From Photorhabdus heterorhabditis (GTDB taxonomy: Bacteria > Pseudomonadota > Gammaproteobacteria > Enterobacterales > Enterobacteriaceae): 56,786 bases of DNA. Below, in pieces: positions 1 through 10,332 of this stretch. How positions within the stretch are numbered: position 1 is the first letter of the stretch; the number at the start of each line of letters is the position of its first letter. Where the stretch lies: assembly GCF_018448905.1 (NCBI RefSeq), contig NZ_RCWA01000030.1, positions 1 through 56,786 of the forward strand, in the 5' to 3' direction. The translations under genes and the position numbers were made by a program. Below the pieces are notes generated by a model. The model searched no databases. It was given only the letters and a program-made list of their open reading frames with translations, and was not told where the DNA came from.

Positions 1-1151
1 ATCGTCTGGCGTTGCCGGCGCCGGACGGAGAGGCGTTTGCCCGTCAGGTTTACGAGGCCCCGCAGGGAGAAACGGAAATCGCGTTGGCGGCGATTTGGCA
101 TGAGTTGCTAGGGATTGAGCAGATCAGCCGGTACGATAGTTTCTTCGCTCTGGGTGGTCATTCACTGCTTGCCATGCGAATGATAAATCTTGCTGCGGGT
201 CGGGGTTTGGTCTGTACATTGAATGCTTTATTCCAATTCCCGGTGCTGACCGAACTGGCGGCAAAAATCACATTAGATTTGCTATCTCAGCCACAAACCA
301 GCGTCATATCGGTGCGATCTGGTGGAGCAGGATTGCCTGTGTTCTTTGTTCCTAGTGGGACGGGTGACTATTCCTATGTCTTTGGGTTGGCTCAGAGTAT
401 CCAATCAGGCTACCCGATTTATGCGTTGCCTTGGCCGTCCATCAATGAAAAACCGATGGCGACTATGGAGGAGCAGGCGGCAAGAATGATCACCTTGATG
501 AAGGCGGTTCAACCGGAAGGACCGTACCAGTTATCGGGCTACTCTTCCGGTGGGATATTGGCTTATGCGATTGCCCAGCAGCTTTTGAATGCCGGTGAAA
601 TGGTTAATTTCCTCGGGCTGATTGATACGCCGGCTCCTCATTATTTAGGTGAGCAGATAGCGCAGCCTAAATATCAATTCTTTACTGAATTGGTCAGGCA
701 ATTAGGGGAAGGACACGCTGAAGAGATTGCGGTGTTGTACCAGCGAATTGATGAACTGAGTTTGGTGCAGTTTATTGCCGCTGCGCAGGAACTGGCGTTA
801 TATCCATCCAGTTTGTGTCCTGATTTAATCGCAGGACGTTGGGAGCAGATAGCGCATTATGCGCAAATAGTCAGGGATTATGAGCCACAGGTATTAACAA
901 TAACGTTGCATCAGTTCTATGCAATGGAATTTTGCTCACTTTCTTCTGTTATGGATGAAGAACCGGAGTCTTTAAATATAGAACCGTCGTTAGGTTGGGC
1001 ACGAGTCGTCCCTGATGCTTTACTTCACTTAATAGCTATTCCGGGTAACCATTTCAGCTTATTGGAGGATAACGAGAATAAAGTCATTTTAGTTAAAGCC
1101 CTTAATATGACACTGGCAATCAACGGTAACGGGGAGGTTTTGCCATACTGA
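1..1151 (+). CDS. Nonribosomal peptide synthetase, C-terminal part (T-TE), 5' truncated by window
   Basis: This is the end of an NRPS gene that begins upstream of the window. The frame is already open at base 3 and reads RLALPAPDG, which fits the junction after an adenylation-domain A10 motif. A carrier-protein domain follows with the phosphopantetheine site LGGHSL (Ser51 counted from the TTG at 12). After it comes a type I thioesterase of the alpha/beta-hydrolase fold: GYSSG with nucleophile Ser178, a later LIDTP Asp and GNHFSLL as the probable catalytic His. The thioesterase would release the finished peptide by hydrolysis or cyclisation. Only the termination module is visible, so the product cannot be predicted. 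The TTG at 12 is internal to the gene and is not a real start. Confidence 0.9.
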   Translation, partial: RLALPAPDGEAFARQVYEAPQGETEIALAAIWHELLGIEQISRYDSFFALGGHSLLAMRMINLAAGRGLVCTLNALFQFPVLTELAAKITLDLLSQPQTSVISVRSGGAGLPVFFVPSGTGDYSYVFGLAQSIQSGYPIYALPWPSINEKPMATMEEQAARMITLMKAVQPEGPYQLSGYSSGGILAYAIAQQLLNAGEMVNFLGLIDTPAPHYLGEQIAQPKYQFFTELVRQLGEGHAEEIAVLYQRIDELSLVQFIAAAQELALYPSSLCPDLIAGRWEQIAHYAQIVRDYEPQVLTITLHQFYAMEFCSLSSVMDEEPESLNIEPSLGWARVVPDALLHLIAIPGNHFSLLEDNENKVILVKALNMTLAINGNGEVLPY

Positions 1152-1190
1152 TATATTAAGAAATACTGAATAATTTAGCGTTGGTGTGAT

Positions 1191-1224
1191 AATCCGGTAT
1201 ATATTGCTTATACCGGATTTTTCT
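1191..1224 (+). terminator. Rho-independent terminator after the NRPS gene
   Basis: A perfect 11-bp stem (1191-1201 with 1209-1219, AATCCGGTATA) encloses a 7-nt loop and is followed by a T-rich tail. It lies 40 bp past the NRPS stop codon. Confidence 0.85.
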
Positions 1225-1665
1225 TGATTAAAACAGTATAAGGAAAGTGATAGTTACAAGAGAATAATTTTCTCCATATAGGACCTGATCTGTTTATCTA
1301 ATTCAGATAAATCATTGAGATAAGGCATGATACGATCAATTTTTTATAAATAATCTGGCTAGGCGGTAATGCCGTTATTATTTGCAATATAAGAGGGTTT
1401 AGATATCACTAATCTTCTGAGGTGGCAGTTAATTTTGTATTAAGTGATAGTCAGATTGTTCACTTATTTTGTTATTTTATTGATAGAATTAGCTTGGTTA
1501 TTACAAAATTAGAACCCGTCAAATTTTATTTCACATTCGAGTAGGTCAATTTCAAACGTTATTGATGAATAATTATTTATTTATTCTTTTCACCTATATA
1601 CAGTAGGTTTAATTTATTCACTATTTATTCTTTTATTATTCACATTTAGTGCATAAGTCGTGCAT

Positions 1666-1712
1666 AAAAATACTTTTTGGAATTTTGAACGGGATCAAAA
1701 AGTATTTTTTTT
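1666..1712. terminator. AT-rich 14-bp inverted repeat, possible bidirectional terminator
   Basis: AAAAATACTTTTTG (1666-1679) is perfectly repeated in inverted form at 1696-1709, with a 16-nt loop and a run of T on the plus side. It lies in the 814-bp gap between the NRPS gene and astC, so it could insulate the ast operon. The rest of that gap (1152-1965) is AT-rich. I see no gene in it and no clear sigma-54 -24/-12 site. Confidence 0.5.
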
Positions 1713-1965
1713 GTTTATAACTTGTGTTGACTTTGTTAAGCGCGAGCAACAGTATCTGTCCAATGACTGAGGGATTGTTTTTCGAAAATATTTATAATAA
1801 TTATAATATTAACGAAATCATGTAATCTTATTTATCTTTTAAAACTTTTTAGAATTCCTTTCCCTCAGTATTTATTAATTAGTCATACCAGTACGAGCTG
1901 AAAAGTAGCGAAAGTTATATTTTTTATTTCGTTCAGACGCTCTCTATTTTAAGGGGAAATGATCC

Positions 1966-3174
1966 ATGTTAGAAAATATTCAGAGAAGTTGGTTTGATCA
2001 CTATATGGTACCTTGTTTTTCGCCTGCTAAGTTTATCCCTGTTCAGGCCAAAGGCTCGAAAGTATGGGATCAGGATGGAAAGGAATATATTGATTTTGCT
2101 GGTGGAATTGCGGTTAATTCATTAGGACATGCCCATCCTGAATTAAAGGATGCGCTAATTTCTCAGATTGAAAAAATATGGCATATAGGAAATGGTTACA
2201 CGAATGAGCCAGTTCTTAAATTAGCAAAGAGACTTGTGGAAAATACTTTTGCTGATAAAGTGTTTTTCTGTAATTCAGGTGCAGAAGCTAACGAGGCAGC
2301 ATTAAAGTTAGCCAGAAAATATGCTGCTGATAAGTATGGAAAAAATAAAAATGAGATTATCTCATTTAACGATTCTTTTCATGGCAGAACATTATTTACC
2401 GTTACAGTTGGAGGGCAACCAAAATATTCACAAGATTATGCACCTCTTCCTCAAGAAATTACTCATCTTCCTTATAATGACTTGTCTGCGATCAGGGAGC
2501 ACATCTCTGAAAATACTTGCGCGATTATTGTTGAACCTATTATTGGGGAGGGTGGAGTTATTCCCGCAGATCCTAAATTTTTGCAGGAATTGCGTACCTT
2601 ATGTGATCGCTTTCAGGCACTACTCATTTTCGATGAAATTCAAACTGGAGTAGGTCGTACCGGATATCTTTATGCTTATCAGGGGTATGGCGTGGAGCCT
2701 GATATTCTGACCAGTGCAAAAGGTCTGGGTGGGGGTTTTCCTATTGGTGCTATGTTGACGAAACAACATATTGCAGAAGCCTTTCAACCCGGCACGCATG
2801 GTACAACTTTTGGCGGTAATCCTCTGGCCGCAGCAGTCGCTAATAAAGTGCTTTCGATTGTTAATCAGACAGAATTTCTTGCCGGAGTTCAACAGCGCCA
2901 TGATTATTTTATGGATAGATTATCGAAACTTAATCAGCGTTATCAAATATTCAATTGCTTGCGGGGCAAAGGGCTGCTTCTGGGGGCTGAATTGCATAAG
3001 AATTGGCAAGGTAAGGCGAAGCAGTTGACCAATATTGCAGCAGAGGAAGGGTTGATTGCATTGATTGCCGGGCCGGATGTATTGCGCTTTGCGCCTGCAT
3101 TAAACATTGAATTTGCTGATATTGATGAAGGTCTGGTTCGTCTTGAAAGTGCCATTATGCGGTTTGTCGGTTAA
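1966..3174 (+). CDS. astC: Succinylornithine transaminase AstC
   Basis: PLP-dependent class III aminotransferase that converts N2-succinylornithine plus 2-oxoglutarate to succinylglutamate semialdehyde plus glutamate, the third step of the arginine succinyltransferase pathway. At 402 residues it has the family length. The cofactor Lys252 (in TSAKGLGGG), Asp223 (IFDEIQTG) and the phosphate-binding CNSGAEANE segment are all present. AAGGGG lies about 9 bp before the ATG. The enzyme is close to ArgD (acetylornithine aminotransferase), and the sequence alone does not separate the two well. Being first in a complete astCADBE operon decides for AstC. Cytoplasmic. Confidence 0.93.
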   Translation: MLENIQRSWFDHYMVPCFSPAKFIPVQAKGSKVWDQDGKEYIDFAGGIAVNSLGHAHPELKDALISQIEKIWHIGNGYTNEPVLKLAKRLVENTFADKVFFCNSGAEANEAALKLARKYAADKYGKNKNEIISFNDSFHGRTLFTVTVGGQPKYSQDYAPLPQEITHLPYNDLSAIREHISENTCAIIVEPIIGEGGVIPADPKFLQELRTLCDRFQALLIFDEIQTGVGRTGYLYAYQGYGVEPDILTSAKGLGGGFPIGAMLTKQHIAEAFQPGTHGTTFGGNPLAAAVANKVLSIVNQTEFLAGVQQRHDYFMDRLSKLNQRYQIFNCLRGKGLLLGAELHKNWQGKAKQLTNIAAEEGLIALIAGPDVLRFAPALNIEFADIDEGLVRLESAIMRFVG

Positions 3175-3195
3175 TAGCAGATTGAAGGTGACGTT

Positions 3196-4227
3196 ATGAT
3201 GCTTTTCCGAACTGTCCAGAATAGTGATTTAAAGGGGATTCAGGCTTTATCCGAACGAGCTGGTATAGGTCTGACATCTTTGCCAAATAACTTGGATCAA
3301 TTACGTTCACGTATTTCACGTAGCGTTGATACTTTCGCTGGAAAACTGACCAGAGCCAAACAGGGATTCTTTTTTGTGTTGGAAGATACCAGTGCGAATC
3401 GCGTAGTAGGCGTAAGTGCTATAGAAGCGGCGGTAGGACTGGAGGAACCGTTTTATAACTTTCGGGTACAGAAAACGATTCGTTCATCACGTGAGTTGGG
3501 CGTTTATAAGGCTATTGAAGCGTTAACTTTAGAACAAGATCAGACGGGTAACAGTGAATTATGTACCTTGTTCCTAGACCCGGAATATCAGAAAGGAAAA
3601 AATGGCACATTTCTCTCTAAAGCGCGTTTTCTCTTTATCGCCGCATTTAGGGATCTGTTTTCTAAAGTAATATTCGCTGAAATGCGTGGCGTTGCCGATG
3701 AGCAAGGAAATTCACCTTTCTGGAACTCGCTGGGACAACATTTTTTTGGCATTCCTTTTTCTCAGGCAGATTACTTAACCGGTATTGGTTCGAAAACTTT
3801 TATTGCGGAACTCATGCCCCTGCATCCGGTTTATATATCCTTATTACCCCCCGAGGCGCAGAAGGTGATCGGGCAGGTTCATGAGAAAACTGTCCCAGCC
3901 CGTGCAATTCTTGAGAAAGAAGGTTTTTCCTATCAAGGCCATATCGATATTTTTGACGCAGGTGCCTTACTACAGGCTGAGATCGACCGGATACGCGCAG
4001 TAAAAGAGAGTCGGCTTGTTACTGTCAGCAAAGTTAAGTCAGTCATCCGCAACGATGGAGTTGCTTGCATCGTTGCCAATCAGCACTTTAGTGAATTTCG
4101 AGCGCTTTTACTGAATATTGCGTATGACTGCGAGGAGCTTTCTTTAACACCCGTTGAAATGGATGCACTTCAGATCAGTGATGGGGAGCAGGTGCGACTC
4201 GTCAGTCTCTTTCCAGAGGAAAACTAA
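3196..4227 (+). CDS. astA: Arginine N-succinyltransferase AstA
   Basis: Transfers succinyl from succinyl-CoA to the alpha-amino group of L-arginine, committing arginine to the ammonia-producing AST route. At 343 residues it matches the family length. Characteristic blocks are recognisable: LTSLP near the N-terminus, [11 protein letters not shown]-like (here [13 protein letters not shown]), [24 protein letters not shown], and [21 protein letters not shown]. It starts with a double Met (3196 or 3199), and AAGGTGA lies just upstream. It begins 21 bp after astC and ends 2 bp before astD, so it is tightly coupled in the operon. Confidence 0.93.
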   Translation: MMLFRTVQNSDLKGIQALSERAGIGLTSLPNNLDQLRSRISRSVDTFAGKLTRAKQGFFFVLEDTSANRVVGVSAIEAAVGLEEPFYNFRVQKTIRSSRELGVYKAIEALTLEQDQTGNSELCTLFLDPEYQKGKNGTFLSKARFLFIAAFRDLFSKVIFAEMRGVADEQGNSPFWNSLGQHFFGIPFSQADYLTGIGSKTFIAELMPLHPVYISLLPPEAQKVIGQVHEKTVPARAILEKEGFSYQGHIDIFDAGALLQAEIDRIRAVKESRLVTVSKVKSVIRNDGVACIVANQHFSEFRALLLNIAYDCEELSLTPVEMDALQISDGEQVRLVSLFPEEN

Positions 4228-4229
4228 TT

Positions 4230-5708
4230 ATGATGAATCATAAAGCACATTACATTGGGGGAAGATGGGTAGAGGGGCAGGGTGAATCGATAACCAAATT
4301 CTCTCCAATAGATCAACAGATCCTGTGGCAAGCTAACAGCGCTGATGCCTCTCAAGTCAGCGCTGCTTGTCAATCTGCCCGTGAAGTATTTTACGCTTGG
4401 TCGCATTTGCCGGTCAGTGAGCGAATAAATGTCGTCCAGAAGTTTGTCGCTTTGTTGAATGAAGATAAAGAAGCCCTCGCCCGTGTTATCAGTCAAGAAA
4501 CCAGTAAACCATTATGGGAAACACGTACTGAAATACAATCCATGATAGGTAAAGCGACTATTTCCATTGAAGCATGGGAACAGCGTACAGGAGAATCGGA
4601 AATCATTATGCCGGATGGTCGGGCGTTATTGCGTCATCGTCCCCACGGTGTGATGGCGGTTTTTGGTCCGTATAATTTCCCAGGTCATTTACCCAATGGT
4701 CATATTATTCCCGCACTGATCGCGGGTAATACGCTGGTGTTTAAACCCAGTGAGCTAACACCGATGACCGCTGAAGAAACTGTCAAACTGTGGGAAAAAG
4801 CAGGTTTGCCCGCAGGGGTGCTTAATTTGGTTCAAGGTGCGCGTAATACAGGGACCGTATTGCTGGAGGATAAACAGCTCGATGGTGTGCTGTTTACAGG
4901 GAGTGCTAATACTGGCTTTCACTTTCACCGCGTGTTTGGTGGTCAGCCCGAAAAAATGTTGGCACTTGAAATGGGAGGAAATAATGCACTAATCGTTGAT
5001 GCTTGTGATGATATTGATGCTGCTGTTTATACCATTGTGCAGTCAGCATTTATCTCCGCAGGTCAACGTTGCACCTGCGCCCGCAGATTGTTGGTAAAAA
5101 ATGGTGCACATGGAGACGCAGTAATTAAACGTCTGGTGGAAGTGACTAAACAGATTGTTCCATCCCATTGGGATGCACAACCTCAACCTTTTATTGGCGG
5201 AGTCATTTCTCTACAGGCTGTTCAGAATTTGTTGGAAGCGCAAGATCGGCTACAAAAACTTGGTGGGATTTCTTTGGTTTCGTTGGAGCAGCTCGCTCCT
5301 CAATCAACGTTGCTGGCACCAGGGATTATTGATGTTAGTCAGGTAGTTGAGCTACCTGATGAAGAATATTTTGGTCCGCTACTGTCCCTCATGCGTTATG
5401 ACACGTTTGATGAAGCGTTAACAATCGCAAATAACACCCGGTTCGGGCTGGCTGTTGGTTTAATTTCACCAGATGCTTTCTTGTTCCAGCGTTTGTCAGA
5501 AGATGCGAGAGCCGGAATTGTGAATTGGAATAAACCGCTGACAGGGGCTTCCAGCAAAGCGCCTTTCGGTGGTATTGGCGCATCAGGAAACTTCCGGCCC
5601 AGTGCTTATTATGCTGCTGATTACTGTGCCTGGCCGATGGCATCCCTTGTTACCGATAAACTCTCTTTACCTGAAACGCTTGCTCCGGGAATTCATTTCC
5701 CTGATTAA
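4230..5708 (+). CDS. astD: N-succinylglutamate 5-semialdehyde dehydrogenase AstD
   Basis: NAD-dependent aldehyde dehydrogenase that oxidises succinylglutamate semialdehyde to succinylglutamate, the fourth AST step. The 492 residues equal the usual family length. The catalytic Cys281 (AGQRCTCAR), the general base Glu247 (LEMGGNN), the cofactor-binding GPYNFP segment and FTGSANTG are all present. The start is 2 bp past the astA stop, with AGAGGA in the astA 3' end serving as ribosome binding site. The second ATG at 4233 is an alternative start. Confidence 0.93.
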   Translation: MMNHKAHYIGGRWVEGQGESITKFSPIDQQILWQANSADASQVSAACQSAREVFYAWSHLPVSERINVVQKFVALLNEDKEALARVISQETSKPLWETRTEIQSMIGKATISIEAWEQRTGESEIIMPDGRALLRHRPHGVMAVFGPYNFPGHLPNGHIIPALIAGNTLVFKPSELTPMTAEETVKLWEKAGLPAGVLNLVQGARNTGTVLLEDKQLDGVLFTGSANTGFHFHRVFGGQPEKMLALEMGGNNALIVDACDDIDAAVYTIVQSAFISAGQRCTCARRLLVKNGAHGDAVIKRLVEVTKQIVPSHWDAQPQPFIGGVISLQAVQNLLEAQDRLQKLGGISLVSLEQLAPQSTLLAPGIIDVSQVVELPDEEYFGPLLSLMRYDTFDEALTIANNTRFGLAVGLISPDAFLFQRLSEDARAGIVNWNKPLTGASSKAPFGGIGASGNFRPSAYYAADYCAWPMASLVTDKLSLPETLAPGIHFPD

Positions 5709-5735
5709 CTTAATACCATTTTTCCAGAGGTATCT

Positions 5736-7079
5736 ATGTCTGGTTTTGAAGTAAATTTTGATGGGTTGGTCGGTCTGACCCATCATTACGCGGGGCTTTC
5801 CGTGGGTAATAAGGCATCTATCTATAATAGGGATAATGTGTCTAACCCACGTAAAGCCGCGTTGCAAGGGTTGATGAAAATGAAATCTCTGGCTGACATG
5901 GGATTCTTTCAAGGGGTGCTTCCACCACAACAACGTCCTAATATTCCCGCGTTGCGTAACTTAGGTTTTGCAGGCAGTGATGAGCAAGTACTCCAGAAAG
6001 CGGCTCAATATTCTCCTGTGTTGTTATCAAAGCTGAGTTCTGCGTCATCAATGTGGACAGCAAACGCGGCGACAGTGTCACCTTCTGCAGATAGTGCCGA
6101 CCAGCGAGTGCATTTCACAGTGGCAAATTTAAATAACAAATTGCATCGTTCACTGGAAGTAGAAACGACGGCAGCCGTGTTAAAAGCCACTTTTGCGAAT
6201 CAAAACTACTTTATTCATCATCGTGCTCTACCACAACATGAAGACTTTGGTGATGAAGGGGCGGCCAACCATAATCGTCTCGGTGGTGACTATAATATGC
6301 CGAGCGTACAGGTATTTGTTTATGGGCGTAGCGTGCTGCGTGGTGGTCCGATACCCCAGCTTTACCCCGCGCGACAAACACGGGAAGCCAGTGAAGCTGT
6401 TGCACGGTTGCATCAACTTAATCCGGCCCAAACCGTCTTTGTGCAGCAAAAACCTGTCGCCATTGACAGTGGTGTTTTCCACAATGATGTCATTGCAGTG
6501 AGCAACCGAAATGTCCTCTTTCATCATCAATATGCTTACCTCAATCAGGCTCAGGCTCTTGCTGAAATTAAGGAAAAAATGGCGGCGTTGGGACATGATT
6601 TTGTCGCGATTGAAGTGCTTTCTGAGCAGGTCAGTATTAAAGATGCGGTTGATTCTTATCTCTTTAATAGCCAGTTACTGAGTAAAACTGATGGAAAAAT
6701 GATGATCGTTGTTCCTGAAGAGTGCCGTCAAAATGCTGTCGTCTGGGATTATTTACAGTCACTGATTGTGCAAACCTCTTCACCCATTAATGAAGTCTGC
6801 GTTTTTGATCTTCGGGAAAGTATGCGTAATGGCGGTGGTCCAGCATGCTTACGTCTAAGAGTTGTGTTAAATGATACCGAATTCAGCGCTGTCAATCCTG
6901 CAACATTGATGAATAACCCACTTTATGATCGCCTGACTAAGTGGATAGAACAGCATTATCGCGATCAATTATGTTCCAGTGATCTGGCTGATCCTCAATT
7001 ACTTCGTGAAGTTTATACCGCTCTGGATGAGCTTACGCAGATCCTGAAATTAGGATCAATCTATGAATTTCAACGCTAA
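5736..7079 (+). CDS. astB: N-succinylarginine dihydrolase AstB
   Basis: Hydrolyses N2-succinylarginine to succinylornithine, two NH3 and CO2, the second AST step and the one that frees nitrogen. The product has 447 residues. The amidinotransferase-fold catalytic triad is visible at Glu174 ([10 protein letters not shown]), His249 (GVFHNDV) and Cys371 ([11 protein letters not shown]). The N-terminus [18 protein letters not shown] is typical of the family. CAGAGG lies about 9 bp upstream of the ATG. It sits 27 bp after astD and is followed closely by astE. Confidence 0.94.
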   Translation: MSGFEVNFDGLVGLTHHYAGLSVGNKASIYNRDNVSNPRKAALQGLMKMKSLADMGFFQGVLPPQQRPNIPALRNLGFAGSDEQVLQKAAQYSPVLLSKLSSASSMWTANAATVSPSADSADQRVHFTVANLNNKLHRSLEVETTAAVLKATFANQNYFIHHRALPQHEDFGDEGAANHNRLGGDYNMPSVQVFVYGRSVLRGGPIPQLYPARQTREASEAVARLHQLNPAQTVFVQQKPVAIDSGVFHNDVIAVSNRNVLFHHQYAYLNQAQALAEIKEKMAALGHDFVAIEVLSEQVSIKDAVDSYLFNSQLLSKTDGKMMIVVPEECRQNAVVWDYLQSLIVQTSSPINEVCVFDLRESMRNGGGPACLRLRVVLNDTEFSAVNPATLMNNPLYDRLTKWIEQHYRDQLCSSDLADPQLLREVYTALDELTQILKLGSIYEFQR

Positions 7080-7091
7080 ATTGGAGTGGAT

Positions 7092-8078
7092 ATGGATCTG
7101 TTAACGTTATTGCTTGAAAAGAAACTTGCCGATCATTTAACGTTTCCGGAAACAATCAGTGCGAGTTGGTTGGCAGAAGGTGTACTGCAACTGATTCCCT
7201 GTGAAGGGAAAAATCGATCTCTGGTGATTTCTGCGGGTATTCATGGCAATGAAACGGCACCTATTGAAATATTAATTCAATTATTGGCACAGTTGGCTGA
7301 TGGCACGCTAACATTAGAAAATAACTTATTGATCATCTTCGGTAACTTGCCCGCTATGCGTGCGGACCGACGTTATTTGCACAATGATTTGAACCGAATG
7401 TTTGGTGGTCGTTATCTAAATTTCCCACTGGGAAATGAGCGGTTGCGTGCAGCTGAACTTGAAAATGTTGTGAGTCGTTTTTTTGCTGAACCTTCGGTAT
7501 CTTCTACAAATATTCGCTGGCATATTGACTTGCATACAGCGATACGGGCCTCTCATCATGAGCAATTTGCGTTATTACCCGCTCAGGGCCGTCCTTTTTC
7601 TGCTGAGTTTATGCAATGGTTGAGTGATAGTGATATTGAAGCACTGGTTTATCACAAAGAAAAAGGAGGGACTTTCAGCCACTTCCTGGGAGAAAAATTT
7701 GGCGCAGACAGTTGCACGATGGAAATTGGCAAAGTAATGCCTTTTGGTAAAAATGATTTAAAAAGATTTCAGAAAATCATTGCGGCTCTTTATAGCTTAA
7801 TCGCTTATTCACAAATAACTGCACGCACTAAATCTGAGCTGAAACATTACCGAGTAGTTGATTCGATTATTAAGAGTGATGACAGTTTTCAACTTCATAT
7901 ACCTGCCGATACCATGAATTTCACTGAATTACCTGAGGGATTTGAAATTGCCAGCCAACGGGATCGCCATTGGAAAATAACATCCTCAGTAAACTTTATA
8001 TTATTTCCTAATGCTGAGGTTGCTAATGGATTACGGGCGGGATTGTTACTTGCTCTAAATAAAAAAATAACTAAATAA
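7092..8078 (+). CDS. astE: Succinylglutamate desuccinylase AstE
   Basis: Zinc-dependent hydrolase (aspartoacylase/AstE family) that splits succinylglutamate to succinate and glutamate, the last AST step. From the ATG at 7092 it has 328 residues. Zinc ligands are His51 and Glu54 (GIHGNE) and His148 (WHIDLHT). The general-base Glu211 lies in TMEIGKVMPFG. An in-frame GTG at 7086 is available, but GGAG at 7083-7086 has the right 5-nt spacing only for the ATG at 7092, so I chose that start. It follows astB by 12 bp and ends the catabolic operon. Confidence 0.92.
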   Translation: MDLLTLLLEKKLADHLTFPETISASWLAEGVLQLIPCEGKNRSLVISAGIHGNETAPIEILIQLLAQLADGTLTLENNLLIIFGNLPAMRADRRYLHNDLNRMFGGRYLNFPLGNERLRAAELENVVSRFFAEPSVSSTNIRWHIDLHTAIRASHHEQFALLPAQGRPFSAEFMQWLSDSDIEALVYHKEKGGTFSHFLGEKFGADSCTMEIGKVMPFGKNDLKRFQKIIAALYSLIAYSQITARTKSELKHYRVVDSIIKSDDSFQLHIPADTMNFTELPEGFEIASQRDRHWKITSSVNFILFPNAEVANGLRAGLLLALNKKITK

Positions 8079-8092
8079 AATATTACGACATT

Positions 8093-8131
8093 TTCTTTCT
8101 GAAGCAATGGTACTTTCTTCTTCAGAAAGAA
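8093..8131. other. 12-bp inverted repeat between astE and the permease gene
   Basis: TTCTTTCTGAAG (8093-8104) is perfectly inverted at 8120-8131 with a 15-nt loop and no T-tract. It may be a processing or attenuation hairpin that sets permease expression apart from the ast genes, or a protein-binding palindrome. Confidence 0.4.
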
Positions 8132-8175
8132 TTCAGCAGTGTGCTTCTTCGCTTTAATGACAGACGGGTATTATC

Positions 8176-9630
8176 ATGATAAAAAATAATAAAACTCAAC
8201 AAAATCTTTCGGCAGAAAATTTTACTGATTCGCAAAAGCTTCATCGAGGTCTGAGTGCACGTCATATTCAAATGATTTCTATTGGCGGTGCTATTGGTAC
8301 CGGATTATTTATGGGATCGGGCAAAACTATTGCCGTATCTGGAACATCAATCGTTATTACCTATGCCGTTGTCGGTTTTTTTGTGTATATGGTGATGCGA
8401 GCTATGGGAGAATTACTGCTCACTAAATTAAATTATCGCTCTTTTGCTGATTTCGTATCTGATTATTTGGGGACGAAGGCAAGTTTTTTTCTCGGCTGGA
8501 CTTACTGGATGAGTTGGATTGTATCCTGTATTGCTGATGTGGTGGTTTGTGGCGGATACATTCAATATTGGTTTCCCGGTGTTTCTCTTTGGGGGCCTGC
8601 ATTTTTAACCTTGGGTTTACTTTGTACTTGTAATCTTCTTTCTGTCCGGTTATTCGGTGAAGCTGAATTCTGGTTTGCGATTATTAAAGTCATTGCGATT
8701 TTAGCGTTAATTATTGTGGGTATCGGTATGGTGATGATAGGTTGGAAATCACCAGACGGTATGACGGCATCTATTAATAATCTGACTGATCCATCAGTAT
8801 TCCTGCCGAATGGTATTTTTGGTTTTTTTGCCGGTTTTCAGATAGCGATTTTTTCTTTTACCGGGGTTGAACTTGTTGGCACGATGACCGCAGAAACAAA
8901 AGATCCAGAAAAAATATTGCCGAAAGCCATTAATAAGATTCCGATGAGAATTTTTATTTTCTATATTTTTTCAATGTTAAGCATTATTGCTGTGACTTCT
9001 TGGGGACGTATTTCATCTGAAACTAGCCCTTTTGTAACGCTATTTGCCTTGGCGGGTTTGCCAGCGGCGGCTGCAATTGTTAACTTTGTTGCATTAACGT
9101 CGGCAATGTCTTCTGCTAATAGTGGGTTATATGCTTGTACACGTATGCTTTATGGGTTATCAACGGAAAGAAATGCTCACCAGAAATTTAAAATTCTTTC
9201 CCGTAATACTGCGATTCCAGTACATAGTTTGATATTTTCTTGTTTCTGTATGATAGTTGGCACATCACTTTTATTTGTCGTACCGGATGTCATGCGATTA
9301 TTTACTATTGTGTCAACGGTTGCTTCTATTATGGTTATTTATAGCTGGTGTATGATATTAGTGGCCTATTTAGCTTATCGTAAACACCATCCTGAATTGC
9401 ATAAACGATCAATATTTAAGATGCCTTTGGGAGTGCCGTTGACGTGGATCACTCTGATTTTTTTCATCCTTACAATAGTGATAATGGTTTTTGATCCCGA
9501 TACCTTGGTGGCACTCTGTGGTACACCTTTGTGGTTTATCGCGTTAAGTATTCTATGGCGCGTGAAAAAGAAAAATGAAGCACAGGAAGAACAAGGTTAT
9601 CAGATAGAGAAAGAGGGTTTTCGTCCATAA
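8176..9630 (+). CDS. APC-family amino acid permease, CycA-like
   Basis: Inner-membrane amino acid:H+ symporter of the APC superfamily, 484 residues and about 12 hydrophobic segments. The signature blocks are those of the enterobacterial CycA/AnsP/GabP group: HIQMISIGGAIGTGLF, MRAMGELLL, FTGVELVGTMTAETKDPEK, and TSAMSSANSGLYACTRML. It resembles E. coli CycA (D-alanine/D-serine/glycine permease) along its whole length but is clearly divergent, so the substrate is unproven. Its position about 100 bp after astE in the same direction makes uptake of an amino acid feeding the AST pathway a reasonable inference. A terminator follows at 9713. Confidence 0.8.
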   Translation: MIKNNKTQQNLSAENFTDSQKLHRGLSARHIQMISIGGAIGTGLFMGSGKTIAVSGTSIVITYAVVGFFVYMVMRAMGELLLTKLNYRSFADFVSDYLGTKASFFLGWTYWMSWIVSCIADVVVCGGYIQYWFPGVSLWGPAFLTLGLLCTCNLLSVRLFGEAEFWFAIIKVIAILALIIVGIGMVMIGWKSPDGMTASINNLTDPSVFLPNGIFGFFAGFQIAIFSFTGVELVGTMTAETKDPEKILPKAINKIPMRIFIFYIFSMLSIIAVTSWGRISSETSPFVTLFALAGLPAAAAIVNFVALTSAMSSANSGLYACTRMLYGLSTERNAHQKFKILSRNTAIPVHSLIFSCFCMIVGTSLLFVVPDVMRLFTIVSTVASIMVIYSWCMILVAYLAYRKHHPELHKRSIFKMPLGVPLTWITLIFFILTIVIMVFDPDTLVALCGTPLWFIALSILWRVKKKNEAQEEQGYQIEKEGFRP

Positions 9631-9712
9631 TGAGGATGATTTACACCTTCATATTTAGCTGTTTTGGCATTCAAATAGGTTTTCCATGCTAAGTACATCA
9701 TTAGTTTAATTC

Positions 9713-9746
9713 AGCACCGAATGTTCATAACTTCGGTGCTTTTTTA
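9713..9746 (+). terminator. Rho-independent terminator after the permease gene
   Basis: A 9-bp perfect stem AGCACCGAA (9713-9721) pairs with 9732-9740, followed by a run of T. It ends the ast-permease transcription block. Confidence 0.85.
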
Positions 9747-10332
9747 TTGGTAATAAATTTTAAGTGAATTTATCCATGTTACCGGGAAATAAATATTCAT
9801 GATAATATTTATTTGAATTATATAGATAGTCATAATTGCAATTATATGATATTTCTTATGTTATTGTGGAATAATAAATAAGCGAATTTTATTACATATG
9901 ACATTGTAATAACTGAATAATTATCTATTTTATATAAATAGCTTTCCAAAATAGTGCTACACCTTACACACGCCACGTAACATATAACTCTATGTATAAC
10001 AATTAGTTGAAGAAAGCCATGTGTAGCAGAATTATGAAACCTTATTTATTATTGAAATCATCTTTTTTTATGTTTTTTTCTTGTTTTTAATTTAATTATT
10101 ATGGGGATTGTTTTTTTGATTTAGTCATCTGCCTTTATTTAAGATGGTTAATGAAAAAATAAATGAATTGAATCATATAGTTTATGTTGTTAGTTTGTTT
10201 TGTAATATTTACAATTACATTATACATTAAGTCATTATATGTTGGTAAAGATCATAGATTTATTAATAACAGCTATGAAGTATTTTTTATTTGTTTGGTT
10301 GTCAAGATTATCAATAAAACAAGGAGAAAAAT
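9747..10332. other. AT-rich intergenic region before the exported toxin-like genes
   Basis: No convincing open reading frame. The stretch is very AT-rich. An 8-bp inverted pair TGCTACAC (9955-9962) and GTGTAGCA (10021-10028) is present at long range. The part nearest the downstream gene shares short blocks (for example CTGCCTTTATTTAAG at about 10130) with the region upstream of the second paralogue at 11274. This suggests that the gene was duplicated together with its promoter. AGGAG precedes the ATG at 10333. Confidence 0.5.

Noticed and set aside
1681-1965. Sigma-54 promoter for the ast operon
   Set aside because: E. coli astC uses sigma-54/NtrC, but I found no TGGCA-N-TTGC type -24/-12 pair upstream of this astC.
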